From Paramarasmius palmivorus (taxonomy: Eukaryota > Basidiomycota > Agaricomycetes > Agaricales > Marasmiaceae): a stretch of 64,000 nucleotides of DNA. A program made the position numbers and the translations under genes. This document shows positions 25,040-36,540 of the stretch, piece after piece (the first letter of the stretch is position 1; every line of letters starts with the position of its first letter). The stretch is taken from NCBI GenBank assembly GCA_037176845.1, contig JAYKXP010000078.1:1-64000 (forward strand), in the 5' to 3' direction. The notes beneath the pieces are model-generated. The model had not been told where the DNA came from, did no database searches, and saw nothing but the letters and a program-made list of their open reading frames with translations.

Positions 25040-26610
25040 TTACGCGAATGCTGGAAACGTAGATGACGCACGAAAGAATCCTATTTGCTCGAGCTTGAAC
25101 TCGTGTTGAAAAGGTAGGCCACTGGAATCACAGGATAACGGAGCTGCCAACAGGATTTTGAGCAGAGAAGCAAGTAGGCAGTCGTATAGCTTCAGGGGCA
25201 TGACCGAACCGAGTTGGTTGAGAAGGGTGCTTCTTCGATTCCTGATCCGCACGACGTCCGTCTTTGTAGATGGTGTTGGTCCTATTCAAGACGAGCACTG
25301 TGGCCTTCAGGATACCGAAGTTGGTCTGGGTAGTTTTGACATTGGTAGAAGTACGCCAGGAGTGAACTGGATAGTGGATGTGCGCTTGACGTTCTCGCTA
25401 AGGTCGGCGTAATCACCCAGACCTATCGAGGGGACTAGTACGTACCTCATGGTAGTGGGCTTGGATTTGTTTAGACTGTATGAACGGTCAGCCGGTGGTC
25501 GATGGTACAAGAACGCGACATGCCTGATCAAGGACCTATCGAAGCAACCCATCCGTGTATTTTTGTCTCTCTTCCCAAACGGCTGGGTCTTGATATCCGG
25601 GAGCGGCATCCTCTGAGAATAGCATCCAGCTTTCTCGGACGTAGTTGAAAGGGAGTGGTGTCATCGTGAGCCTGCATGGCTTTGCGAGGGCTACGGAGAA
25701 TAGGCGGCGACCTGTGATCGAGAAGGTCGTCTCGATGGCAGTGCGAGATACTGCAATTGAACTTGACGCTATAGAGTGTGGCCAACGTGTATGGTGCCTC
25801 TTAATAGCGAGAGTGCCGATGGACACATCCGAGCCTGCACAAGGATAGGGCTGGGGTAGGTGATAGTAATGAAACCTTCGACTGAGAGATTTCAATCTCA
25901 TGAGCTCAAACTTCCTTTTCATATGGGCTTGAAAGGAGGCATCGTTAGCTTTCAAGTCAGCAATTGGATAACAAGATAACCCGTACCGTTATCTGCAGAA
26001 TGGTGCAATTTCTTGTAGCCCATTGACGCGTCACCAGGCATTCCTGGGGCTCAGTCTGAGAAAGAGATCTTTTTAGCCCATATACACCTTGAGTCAACGA
26101 AGGGCGATGTTTTGAGGTCGAGGTATTGGTGTTTGTGAGGAAAAAACGAAGAGCGGCCTGGCGGCGCGGTGAGCTCTACCGCCGGTACCACAGGCACTGT
26201 TCATTCAAAGCTAAGATTCCTTGTTTTTATGCCAACGGAGTCGATACTCACGTAGAAAGTCACATTCAAGACGGTGTTTGCGGGCTTGATAGTTCCGCGT
26301 TGCTAATCCATGCTCGCGGGATGCTATTACCGTGAGGTATCGTTGATTTTGACCTTTCGAGACCCCCATGCTTCAAGCATGATCAGGGCATGTCGAGTAG
26401 CTTCAAGACAGAAGGAATACCAAAGCTATGAGAGCTTGGAATGAGCTGAGGCAAGTTGGTAGAATTCTTGAAAACGCACCTGTATCTGCCGGAGAGATCA
26501 CCGCTTCGAGCATCGGCGAAGGAGGACGCGTAGTTTTGCTAGCAGGGATGTAAGCAAGACATACCTGAGACGGATTAGCCAGCTGAGCAACAGCTAATCA
26601 TGAGCTTTTG
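25040..26610 (-). pseudogene. M5: decayed minus-strand member of divergent pair 5
   Basis: Unknown product. A donor GTATGTCTTGC (complement near 26565) lies where M2 and M4 have theirs, and the next exon ends at GTGCGTTTTC (near 26485) as in M4. An open stretch of 139 codons at 25955-25536 contains RESWMLFSEDAAPGYQD. The 3' end (25252-25040) aligns at DNA level with the transmembrane C terminus of M3 but is frameshifted. It is divergent from P5. Confidence 0.3.
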
Positions 26611-26636
26611 GTGTGGTGGTGGTCATGGAAGAGCTT

Positions 26637-26648
26637 TTGCCGCCGGCA
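26637..26648. promoter_or_regulatory. Shared bidirectional promoter motif, copy 5
   Basis: TTGCCGCCGGCA, followed by ATTGG. A TGGTCATGGAAG box lies just upstream. Confidence 0.5.
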
Positions 26649-26649
26649 A

Positions 26650-29268
26650 TTGGCCTTCCTCAAAACGACCACCATCGTTTGATCGCCTTTTACCTCTTTG
26701 CTCTCTTTGCAGGTCTCTGACGGTATGCTCGACCCTTGCATGTTCATATTTTGAGTTTTAATTTACCTCTGGTAGACCAGCAGAACGGAACAACCCAAGC
26801 CACGGCACGTTGACTTTTGGCATAAGGTGTGTACGCTGTTTTTTGCTCAATGTTTATTTTCCTCATACTTGTTCCTACTCAAGCGTACCTGCGACTCATT
26901 CCTTTCATATTCGATAATATGTTACCTATTTCCCAAAGATGGCTCCCAAAACCGATCCCAAACTCTCCGCTCCAGTATCACCCATATAGGCTCGACATCC
27001 TAGCTTAGGCTACTCCGCACATCCGTTACTCGCTCAAGATTCCGCCTGGCCACTTCCAGATGCATGCCACTCCCATCTCCCAGATCTCTTTTATACAGCT
27101 GGTCCAATGCCTTCCTGGATTGTACAACACCCCGCACCGAATACCTTTCCGCTCCCTTTGTCCCAACCGAGCCTGCCTCGCGTATTTCATCAAGAAGGGA
27201 ACGAGTTCCTGCGGTGTATTGTGTGGAGCTGAGAAGCGTTATGGCCCAAGAGTGGTGTATAAGAGTCGTTGGGTTCGTTTAGGATTTGTGTTCCAAGGAT
27301 ACAGGTCAGCAGCTTCCCTTGTTTGACCTTTTCAAAGCGTTTTCATAACATCGTCCTTTCTGCAGCGCCGAAAAAGACTCTAGTCCTCAAGCGGTCGCTT
27401 TCGAACGGGACCAGCTGCCTCTACCTCCCCCTCCTCCAGTTAAACGAACACCTGTCATCTCAAAACTACATACTACATTCCGACAACTGCCGCAACTGTC
27501 GAGAACGTTTCCCAACCCTACACCCCTCAAAAAAACGTCATTTTCCTATTCCATCCCTAAGCTCCTGACGTCCAGTTCGAATACCAAGGTTGCGAGCAGT
27601 CAACCAGGCGTTCATCAAGCTGGTAACATTCCATGCTCATCATACCAAGGCTGGCGTAGGTGTACGGTGTGGGCAAGGCTTCTGAGTCACAGCGGTTGGG
27701 AATGTGTTTTGATTGTCGAGGCCCGAAGCTTGTCATTGGGTGTTATAAATGGGGTGCTTCGCCGGCTGGAGTTACTCGTTTATGTTGGTTACGAGTCATC
27801 GATACCTGAACCTCTTCTTCATTATGGGCTACGCCTACTCTGGTTTTTGAAGGTCCAGCAAATCGGCGTATCACGCACCAAGTGCGAGATTCCCCATACC
27901 ACTTACCGATACCTCAGCTCTATTACCGCATCTCGAATGCCTCAACTTGGAGTGTTTGCCCAGGAAACACGAGTCTGATAACGGTTTCTCAAAGTCGAGG
28001 AGCTGCGAATCGGAGCTCATGGAAATTCTCTCATACCGGCATTCAAACGCATCTTCAGCTCCCCTTCTTCTGTCAGCGGCATGTCACATCATACTGCAGT
28101 CAGCGCCGAAAAGGGCCTAATGCCCCGTTCTACCCTTGATATCGGAATGCACTAGACGAGGGCCTGTGTATCTCAAGCTCTTCAGACTCAAGGTTGAGCG
28201 ATCTGGCTTGTACGATGGCATCTGGAGGTTTACACTGCGAAACTAACGTACTGAGATGGCAAAGGTCCGGTGAGTCTTGTTCTCGCGTTTGTCCTGCTGA
28301 TACTGATATCCTTTTGTCCTTAGTACCCAGCGAACTTTACTCAAAGTCGGAACATTCAGAATTCGCGCCAGCCGGAGCTTGGGCAGCTCTCTGGTATCCC
28401 GGCACCTCGAAAGACATCATGCTGCTACCTAGAGCATCTCCTGTCATTGATATGAATCAGCTATTGCAGTGACTATCGTCATGTAGCTCTCGATCGACTA
28501 CCTTTCCGTATGGGTGCTCAACTTTACGGAGCCCGATGATGATGGTTGTTCACCGGTGGATCTGGATTTAAGGCGGCAGTTTTGTTGACCAAGGCTTGGA
28601 TGGACGTCACACTTCATGCCTTGATGGCAGTACTACCAAAGATGGGAACAGGGAGCTTGCATGGCGATCAGTGGTATTCGAGGTTCGTGACAAGTTTCTC
28701 CTACTTGGACATTTCGTGATCTGATTCTGGTATCTTCAGAACTCGTCCAGATAGAGATGGGCTATGGTGTCGCTGAGAGGTCGTTAGCTACAGAAGATGT
28801 CGGAGCCAGCTGTGCCGAAAGTATCGTATCACCAGAATCACCGTTCACGGGGCACCGAGGTTTTCGCTCGCCGCCCCTTCACTATTAGTGGGACGAGATC
28901 AGTACCGACCAAGATTGATATATACATGCTTCCAACAAAGTTGGTTAAAACATACCTTCGCTTTCCACAGGACAAAAACAGCCACCCTTTGATAGTCACG
29001 AAGATCGTGGACTGTTGACGTTGGCTGTGTCATTTGTCCTAGTTCCTTGCGAGGAGATTATAGGAAACGGAGAGGAGATGAAGGTCAAGCAAGAGATACA
29101 ATAGACTGTGCTAGTCACATCCGTATGCAATCGTTACGCCAATGTCCTGTTTTGTACTGTTCCTGTATGGAAGGGCCTTTTCATCTACTTACTGGCATAC
29201 ATTTGTGACTCCTAAGATATTGGACACGAGAATATGTAATCGCTTGTACATCATCGTAAATAGGTCCC
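26650..29268 (+). pseudogene. P5: decayed plus-strand member of divergent pair 5
   Basis: Paralogue of P1 and P3, function unknown. After a GTGTGTACGC donor near 26830 the copy carries early stops. Later conserved pieces are VYLKLFRLKVERSGLYDGIW (near 28160-28220) and VPSELYSKSEHSEFAPAGAW (near 28325-28385). The second begins after an intron ending CTTAG, at the position where P2 has its exon starting at 5338. No continuous frame was found. It ends at the shared 3' motif at 29269. Confidence 0.35.
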
Positions 29269-29281
29269 AATGTATCGTATA
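29269..29281 (+). terminator. Shared 3'-end motif, copy 6 (after P5)
   Basis: AATGTATCGTATA. Last recognisable element of the array. Confidence 0.35.
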
Positions 29282-30594
29282 AGGCGACCGAGCAAGCAGC
29301 GTTATCTATAGCGTAGAAGGAACTTTGAATACCGTAGACCGGAACCGACTTGAAGAAGCGAACAGCACGGCCAAGCAATCTAGGATACAAATTCGTCTCG
29401 TAGGCCAAAGGCCGAGGGCTGCGAGTCGAATGAGCCCATCGTGTCGCCTACTGAGTCATTCGTATAAGCCTGAAGGAACCATAATGGTCAATACCAGCGG
29501 CACGTCGAAATCGTATGATCTCACCTCTATCATGACCAGGATCATACATTGCTCTGTCCATCTCTGCCCATGTACCATCCTTGACATGGCGCATCAAAAG
29601 GACGTGTTTTGGTTTCATGTCAAGGCGTAAGTTTTCTTCTCCCGTATTCCGACGATTTTTCTCGCTATCTTTTGATTTCTACCAGGCGTAGATGGTGTAG
29701 TCTCGGTAGCGGTTGTCAACGTAGACGACGACCAGATGGAAGTGCCAGTTGGAAAGCTTGTACTTAGTTCCCATTCTGAAACGGCGGAGCTTGTCTATGC
29801 TAAGGCCATGCTAACAAGTTACAACACGAGTGAGATGAGAATCGCGAAAGCCGCGCGACTATGAGCGGATATCTTGGCCTTTGTCAGCAACAGATGAAGA
29901 TGGGAAGGGGTAAAAATGGTTTACATGAATATTCGCTTGCGGGTGAGAGCAAAACTCTCAATATTCGGTGCTGCCAATATAAACTGTGCTTGGTGCCAGT
30001 CCGAGTTGGGATTAGACTTCACGTTGAGAGGAGACCATGAGAGGCATCGGTAGTCGGGCCCATATCTCAGTATACATTGCCTATACTTTCAGGAAAGATG
30101 ATATAGCTCGACAATCTGCAGCACGGGTCCTCTCTTGAAGGGCAAGGATAGATGTGTTATTAGCAATTAACCTGAGACAGCGTATATGTGCAGTAGTACG
30201 CACCATTCCAGAAGTCGGAATCCACCGCTTCCTGAATCTCCAAGTGTTTGAGGCATGAAGAAAGTCGTAAACACTAAAGTGAATGAAATATCTCCGAGTC
30301 CAATCTTCGCTTGAAAGAGATTGTGCTGAGGGGACATGCCTGTCAACGGCTTCCATGTGCGCCTAGAGTGATTCGAAACTCACTCTTGAATTTAATCGCT
30401 TGATATTTGTACTCTAGGAGCCTGAACTAGAGATCTTGTGAGGACAACACGGTGGGAGAGAGCAAGAGTAACACGGAGTAACTGTAAAGAAATCAACAAA
30501 ATGCAACAGGATAGTGCCCAAGTGCAGCTAGCCTCTTCAATATCCAAACTGGATCGATTCCAAACAAGTTCAACAATGACCAATATATGGCAAT
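29282..30594. other. Gene-poor region right of the array
   Basis: No supported gene. A minus-strand open stretch at 30356-30081 (91 codons, containing DWTRRYFIHFSVYDFLHASN) has a coding look but no recognisable family or splice partners. Confidence 0.3.
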
Positions 30595-30775
30595 GGGAGG
30601 CCCTCAGTCCTCAGTGCCAAAACAATAAGTAAGGTGGCCCTCTGTCCACAATACTTCAGTTACAATAGATAAGGAGGCCCTCTGTCCTCTATATCTCAAA
30701 CTTAGGTAGGAGGCCCTCTGTCCTCAGTACCTCAACTTAGGTGGGAGTCCCTAGTACTCCAAACCTCGGTGGTCA
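30595..30775 (+). repeat. Short tandem repeat, about five units
   Basis: Units begin GGAGGCCCTCTGTCCTC (variants at about 30595, 30632, 30671, 30708 and 30741), spaced 33-39 bp and often ending in ACTTAGGTG or a similar string. The last unit is diverged (GGAGTCCCTAGTACTCC). Confidence 0.65.
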
Positions 30776-32400
30776 AGTCAAATCCCGTCTAGACGCAACT
30801 CAGTACGTTCTATTCAAGAGACTACTGTACGCTTATCACAGCTATACAAGTAGCAAATCACTGACTCTGTGTCAGGTGGGGTATATTCTTAAATATTCTC
30901 TGAAGTCAAGTTCCAAAGTCGTTGATTGCTCTGTGCTATCTGACAGTGGGGGGATCTACTTGCTTGCCTTTTCGTATCGAAATGGGCCAGCTTATATACC
31001 CTCTAGCTGTCCTATTTACCCATAATCTACAGATACATACTTCTAGCTATGATTCCGATGACTCGCTGCCCATACAAGGTATAGAACTACTTAAGAAGGA
31101 AATGAAATATTCTTTTTAGACGATCTTTCGTCCATATTCTGGGTTTATTCGCATTTTGGTCCTGAAAGCAGTTCCAAATATTTGGCTAGCTCCACGTCGG
31201 AAGTCGCTCGGTGGACTATCCTTCTTCCTTGTGCTGACTCACTCTTGCTAGACCGCATGGTACATAGCTGTTGAGCGGAGACGGCTCTCCTTGGTATCGG
31301 ATATCGTCAGGAACTGCCTAGACATCTTCCCTTCGAGTCCCTCCCTTAGAGTCTATTCTTCTATATTCTTCTAGGTTCAAGAATGCGTAATTCTATCACC
31401 ATTCCTAGCTAGTACTTCGTCTAGCCAGGGGAAAGGTACGGTCTCTCTTCTGAGATATAATTCTCTGGTTGGTTTCGGATCTACACCTTTCGGCGATGAG
31501 TCCGAAATGTCCTGGGCAAGTAACTCGCTTGTAGTAAGCGGCTAGCGTAAAACCCTAAAACCTTGCTTGCTTATCAAGTCGATCTTCGGCCGTCTAGCTT
31601 CGGATCTCATCGATTTTACTAAGCTATGCTGAGAGCTTCGGATTAATCCAAGCTGCAACACGCGCGCTTCCTCCTAGAGCGGAAGATCCTCTTTCCATCA
31701 TATCCTGCCAGCGTCTAGACTGGTCAGTCAACAATGTGTCTCTACGCCTATGCGTCTATTCTGTGCCAAGTTCGAATCCCCTTGGTCGCAGACACTATTC
31801 AAGGTCTCTAGTCGCAACAACTCTTCCAGATCAGTTGTATAGCCTCATAAGAAGTCTATAGCCAATTCCATAGCGTTTCTATAGATGACACGACAACCGT
31901 CTTTCTAGTATAGACAGTCCTACAGTTTTCGGACACGTCTAGCATGCATGGCTAAGTCCCCAGCTACCATAGCCTGATCATACGATCCATGAACAAGCGT
32001 ATAGACAACTAGTTACTCTTTGTTAGAGCCTAAGTCCGCTTTCACTAGCTGCTCGGGCTCACACTAGTGCTCTTGTTTCCCTTATCAAGTGTATTAAACT
32101 TGTTGAAGGCAAGAATATTCGTCTAGATACGCGATTTATATTTTGGACCATATCAGCGTTCAGTAGGATTTTGATGAAGACCATGCTGAATATCCTCCTC
32201 AGCTAGGTTGCAAGCATAACGTTGCCTTTCTTCTGTCGTATTGAAGTTTGAGGCCATAGCGAGTTGAGAGAGTGGAGAAACTGTGTACAGGCTGTGGAAT
32301 AGGACGTGCGGAATGAAGACCTTGGCTCAAAGATAGTCCCGGTAAAAGTCAAAGCGTCAAACCAAAGCCCGGAACGAAACTGTTCCTTGAAGAACCTCCC
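30776..32400. other. CTAG-rich degenerate tract, possible dead retroelement
   Basis: There are no long ORFs and an excess of CTAG/CTAGC strings. On the minus strand near 31800-31750 the reading VCDQG followed by a short broken frame recalls the VSDRG motif of Gypsy-type integrases. That is weak, one-motif evidence. I found no LTRs or primer-binding site. Confidence 0.25.
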
Positions 32401-32401
32401 A

Positions 32402-32415
32402 CCCTAACCCTAACC
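32402..32415 (+). repeat. Short interstitial telomere-like tract
   Basis: CCCTAACCCTAACC, just over two copies of the common fungal telomere repeat (CCCTAA on this strand). It could be chance. Confidence 0.3.
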
Positions 32416-35134
32416 TGCTGCATGTCTTACTCGCAACAGTTTCTTCTCTCACTGTCTTCCATAGCATAGGCTACAGTACGTATAGCTTACAAGTCTCGTC
32501 GACGCAACACTGACTCAACACCATCACTCCCAGTTTATCAACATGAACCAACCCTACACAAGAACCAACACCAACAAACCCATATTGATGAAAAAAATGC
32601 CTGCGCAGTGCAACAATTATTCGTACGTTTACATCTCCTTCTCCCATTTTTCCTACTAATCGACTTTGACAGCACATTTTACTCCAATACAGCCCTTCTA
32701 AGCTCCTTACCCCAGCTCTTCCTCTCTGCGTAGCTCTTCCTCTCGCATACCCATATCCCCTCGTCCAGCACCACCTACCTCCTCAAACTACCGTACCCTA
32801 CAGCGGCCTCCTACATCCTTTGCACTTAAGTGCTATAGTAGAGTCGCGTTTCGTGGATTTCTGCGAGGCTACTGCGAGCTAGTAGATCGTGAGGAAGCTC
32901 CGCTGAGCTATCACAAACTTCGCCATGATCGTGACGCACTTTTGCGGGGGAAATCGCTCATTTCGTCCTCCAGAGACATACCATCCTGTAAACTAGTGGA
33001 TGACAACACCGAAGGATCTGTGAATCTGTACTCTGGGCCACGAACGATACGCACCTCGAACGACACATTCCGATCTCCCAACAATCCTTGGTTCCATAGT
33101 AGTCGTGCTTAGCAAGGGCTAATAGAAGTGCACGGTGTGTAGTCAGACTAACCCTGCTAATTAGTTTTTTTCAACTGAACTTTTTTACCGTAGGTGCTTG
33201 ACCTGAAGTTCCTTGTATATCAAAGAACAAGATACCCGGAAAGTAGCCCGAGACTCACGCCGTTTCATCGTCTTCCCTTCGGTTCAGTACACGTGGTATC
33301 TGACGCGCTCAGCTGGCCCATAGTTGTGCTCTGTATCGACTTTTATTAGATGGTCTGCATTCCATCCCATCCCAGAACTCAGCAGAGTGGTGAAACGCGG
33401 CTTGCGATATTGGTATCGGCAAATGTCAACTCCTCGATGATATATTGAATGGTCGCTGCTCTCAGTACCTCTCTACATCGAGGGGACTGCATAGAGCTTG
33501 GTCTGCGCTACCAGGCCAATTCCTATTCAATCGACGCTCCTACTCTCCGAGGTATAGGCGGTAGACATAGCTCAAAGATCGATTCTTCTGCACGCGAGGG
33601 CGATATCGCCTTTCCCATGACACCCACATCACCATCGATTTGCCGTGCAGCTCCTTTGTCGCCGGACTACACTTCCTCGTCCATCTACCTGCTTGTCGTG
33701 GATTCCTGGATTGCATTATATCGGCCTTGATTATCGCACCGTGAAAGCCGTCTTATCCCTGGAACACCACCGGCGCGATTCCGACACGGAATACATAGCA
33801 ACAACAGGCTACAGTCAAAGCCCAGGTGCTGCAACCGTAGGTATGTTAGCCTGTCAATCGTTTATATCTTGACACCGAATGTGATCTCACCATCTACTAG
33901 CATCATCACATCCCGCTACTATGCGATAAGCGTACGCGAACGTTCTCAGACCACGACCTGAGCTTATTTGTCTGTTGTTGAAGTGGATGTGTTGGGTGTA
34001 CGGATCGCTGTTGGACCATATTCATGTGTTCGGGATGTCTTTGTGCTCCTGAGGAAACTGTACCGGATCATCGCATGTCGAAAGTTTGGGTGTCCTATCA
34101 ACCTTAACCTATACACCACCTCCATTACGCCTCTCTTTACCCATTCCACCGAAACCGAATTGTTATCCAAGCACCCAAAGTACCCACGGGAGTCTCCGCT
34201 CCACTCTACGGCTTTCTAATATCCTGATCATTGAGCTTCTCATCTTCAGTACCATCTCCTGCGGCGGGTTCATCCACAGAGCTTGGGGTGCTCTTGAACA
34301 CAGCACGGCAGTCATAGTTGCCTCAGTGAAAGATGGAGGCTTGGGATCTGCGGTCGAAGTGGGGAAGATGGTTAGGTGAAGGGAGAGCAGACGCAGTGGT
34401 GATAAGAGGTGTTGCAATGTATCAGTTCAGTGTATGTTTCACCTCGACATGATTCGGAATGCCTCGCTGACGCGTAATGTTTCTAGGCTAAGGCAAGCTG
34501 ACATTTACTTCGACATGCACTTGGGTTCTGGGCATTCCAAAAGGCGTTTTATCGATATCGATATTGTACAGTTAGACATTGAATGTTTAGTCAACGACAT
34601 TCAGAAAGTATAGCTATGTCCAGAGTCCTGTACATCCAACTCCTCGAGTTACGCGTCACGGTCGAGGTTTCGTAGTGGGAGGATCAGCGTCGAGTGCGGA
34701 GAGGATGTATTTGAAGGACGTACCGTGGATAACTTTGACTACCTTGCCAAGATTCTCGTACATGTATTCGCGTGGTACCAGCAGCGAGTATCGATAGTAT
34801 CGATGCTAGAGTCTTGAACTGTGATCAGCCGAATGTAGACGAAAAGAAGAAAAGAAAAACACTCAAGTGCTTGAACACCCCTTGACATTTGGCTTTTGAC
34901 AGAAAACTTTGACGGCCAGAGTTGGTTACCTCCTGCGGGAGGTACCTTCTTTGTGTGCAAGAGGAGGTTGGCTACAGCTAGAGGAGTTGATGGACCGGGA
35001 AGAGGTACAGAAATTGCGTTGAAGGCTAGCAGGGGTGAGACGAGATAGCGGTCGCTCAAGTCAAAACAGAGGTGTGTCGTAGACTTGTTGCATTCCTCAT
35101 CGTGGTAGGGAGCCTTTATCTTCTTGAGGAAGAC
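32416..35134. other. Gene-poor region
   Basis: Short open stretches only (for example 33449-33730 and 33968-34219). I could not join them into a gene or match them to the array copies. A gene with many small exons could be hidden here. Confidence 0.3.
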
Positions 35135-35341
35135 TTATTGGGTGTGATTGTCTTTGGGAACTGGCATAGGGGATGTGGAACTGGAGGGGTTGGCTTTGGA
35201 GGTCTTGCGTAGTTCTGGATGGGGATGGGCTGGAGTCTGGCTGGAGGTTAGGAATAATAGATCAGCTACAGCGGTTTGTGAAATGCTTGCGACGCACGTC
35301 AAAAACACCAGAACAAATCGAATAATTCCGAAAAATCCCAA
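35135..35341 (-). CDS. Small putative secreted protein (68 aa)
   Basis: The ORF starts MGFFGIIRFVLVFLTCVASI, a good signal peptide with likely cleavage after SISQTAVA. It is followed by a short Pro/Ser/Thr-rich tail with no cysteines. No family is recognised and the 3' end could continue through an intron. The upstream region and the first ~75 bp of coding sequence are repeated in inverted orientation at 41469-41599, where a 1-bp change shifts the frame. Presence of a frameshifted sister copy makes it possible that this one is also a remnant. Confidence 0.35.
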   Translation of the reverse strand: MGFFGIIRFVLVFLTCVASISQTAVADLLFLTSSQTPAHPHPELRKTSKANPSSSTSPMPVPKDNHTQ

Positions 35342-35385
35342 AAATATTGGAGCACCCTTGTAACCAGTCTAAGACCCTTGTAAAG
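35266..35385. repeat. Inverted duplicate, left copy
   Basis: Matches the reverse complement of 41469-41599 with scattered changes and small indels. The two copies bracket the large palindromic element, and the homology stops at the CTTTAC string that also forms the element's target-site duplication. Confidence 0.6.
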
Positions 35386-35399
35386 CAATCTATAAATAC

Positions 35400-36533
35400 C
35401 TATATGTACACTCAATGAACTGACTAAATCGTGGCTCCAGTTGTGCTCGAAGAACGAGATGTTTTTGATCAGGTCCGGAGAAATTTGCTCTTGTCTCTTC
35501 TTCTCGTGTTGAACGCAGACCCTCCTGGTCTTTACTCGCTCTCCGGTCCCTTTTCGGGTCGTTCAGATTCAAAATAAAGCAGTCCAGTTGGACAAAGAGC
35601 GATGTGGGGTATGAAGAATCGGTTGGGCGCAGGACAAGGTAGTATGTAGCGGCGGTCTAGGAGAAGCACGGCTTCTGCTTCACCTTCTGCTACACTTTGC
35701 AGCTTGGCTCTGGCAGTATTCTGGTGGCATATGCAGTAGCTTGGTTTTTTCAAGGTGCGTCCTAGCCATATATCATGTATTTCTCACCGCCCTCAATTGT
35801 GCTCCGTTTTACAGCGTACCTTGAGCCAACCCGGAACACAACACCCGATACAGCCCTCGAGGCAATCCCCTCTCCTTATTTCGCATCCTTGATTCTCTCA
35901 AGCTAGAGCGTAGAGGACCCAGTAAGAGTTGCTTGGAAGACTACAGACTCGACACCAGCGCAAACAAGGAGTACATGATTCTTCAAGTTCCTGCATCATT
36001 CGATTTTTGAACTTCTTCCATCCTTCTGCATCTGCATATTCTTCCACCTTGCTAGAAATCATTCAGGATATGGATGGCCTTATGGCGTTGGGTCATAAAG
36101 TCTTCGTTCGAACATTCACCAAGCCAATACCTACACTACCATTACAAAATCAATCTCCATCAACCATCCTGCCGAATAACTAAAGCAAAACTTGTAATAT
36201 ACACAAAGAACAACATTGTTGCTTATACGAAGGATGTCTCGATAGAAAGGAGCTGTCTGCAAGGCCGAGTGGATCTTCATAGACATACTGGCTGGACGCC
36301 AGTACATCCCACATTCCCTATGCACAATCTGTGCCCCAGAGGGTAAACAGCTTCATCATTCACTCATTTATGAGCTTGAAAATGAGGTCAGAGTAAGCAG
36401 TGAGCAGCAAACCATGAATGAGGGATCAGAGTTCGTACGAAGCAGTCCGGGATTCTGACACTCCGTGAACGCCTTGTTCGTCGAGTGATACGGTGTACGT
36501 CCGACTTACGAATTCTCCTTAGTTAATACATGT
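35400..36533. other. Region left of the palindromic element, no supported gene
   Basis: Only short ORFs (for example 35929-36183 and, on the minus strand, 35753-35532). Nothing recognised. Confidence 0.35.
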
Positions 36534-36540
36534 ACTTTAC
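36534..36540. repeat. 7-bp target-site duplication, left (ACTTTAC)
   Basis: ACTTTAC directly abuts the left end of the palindromic element and is repeated directly after the right end. Confidence 0.75.

Noticed and set aside
31734..31793. tRNA-like sequence with a GTTCGAATCC B-box and GTGTCT/AGACAC stem
   Set aside because: The enclosed length is about 60 nt, the T-arm does not pair correctly and no A-box or D-arm is present.
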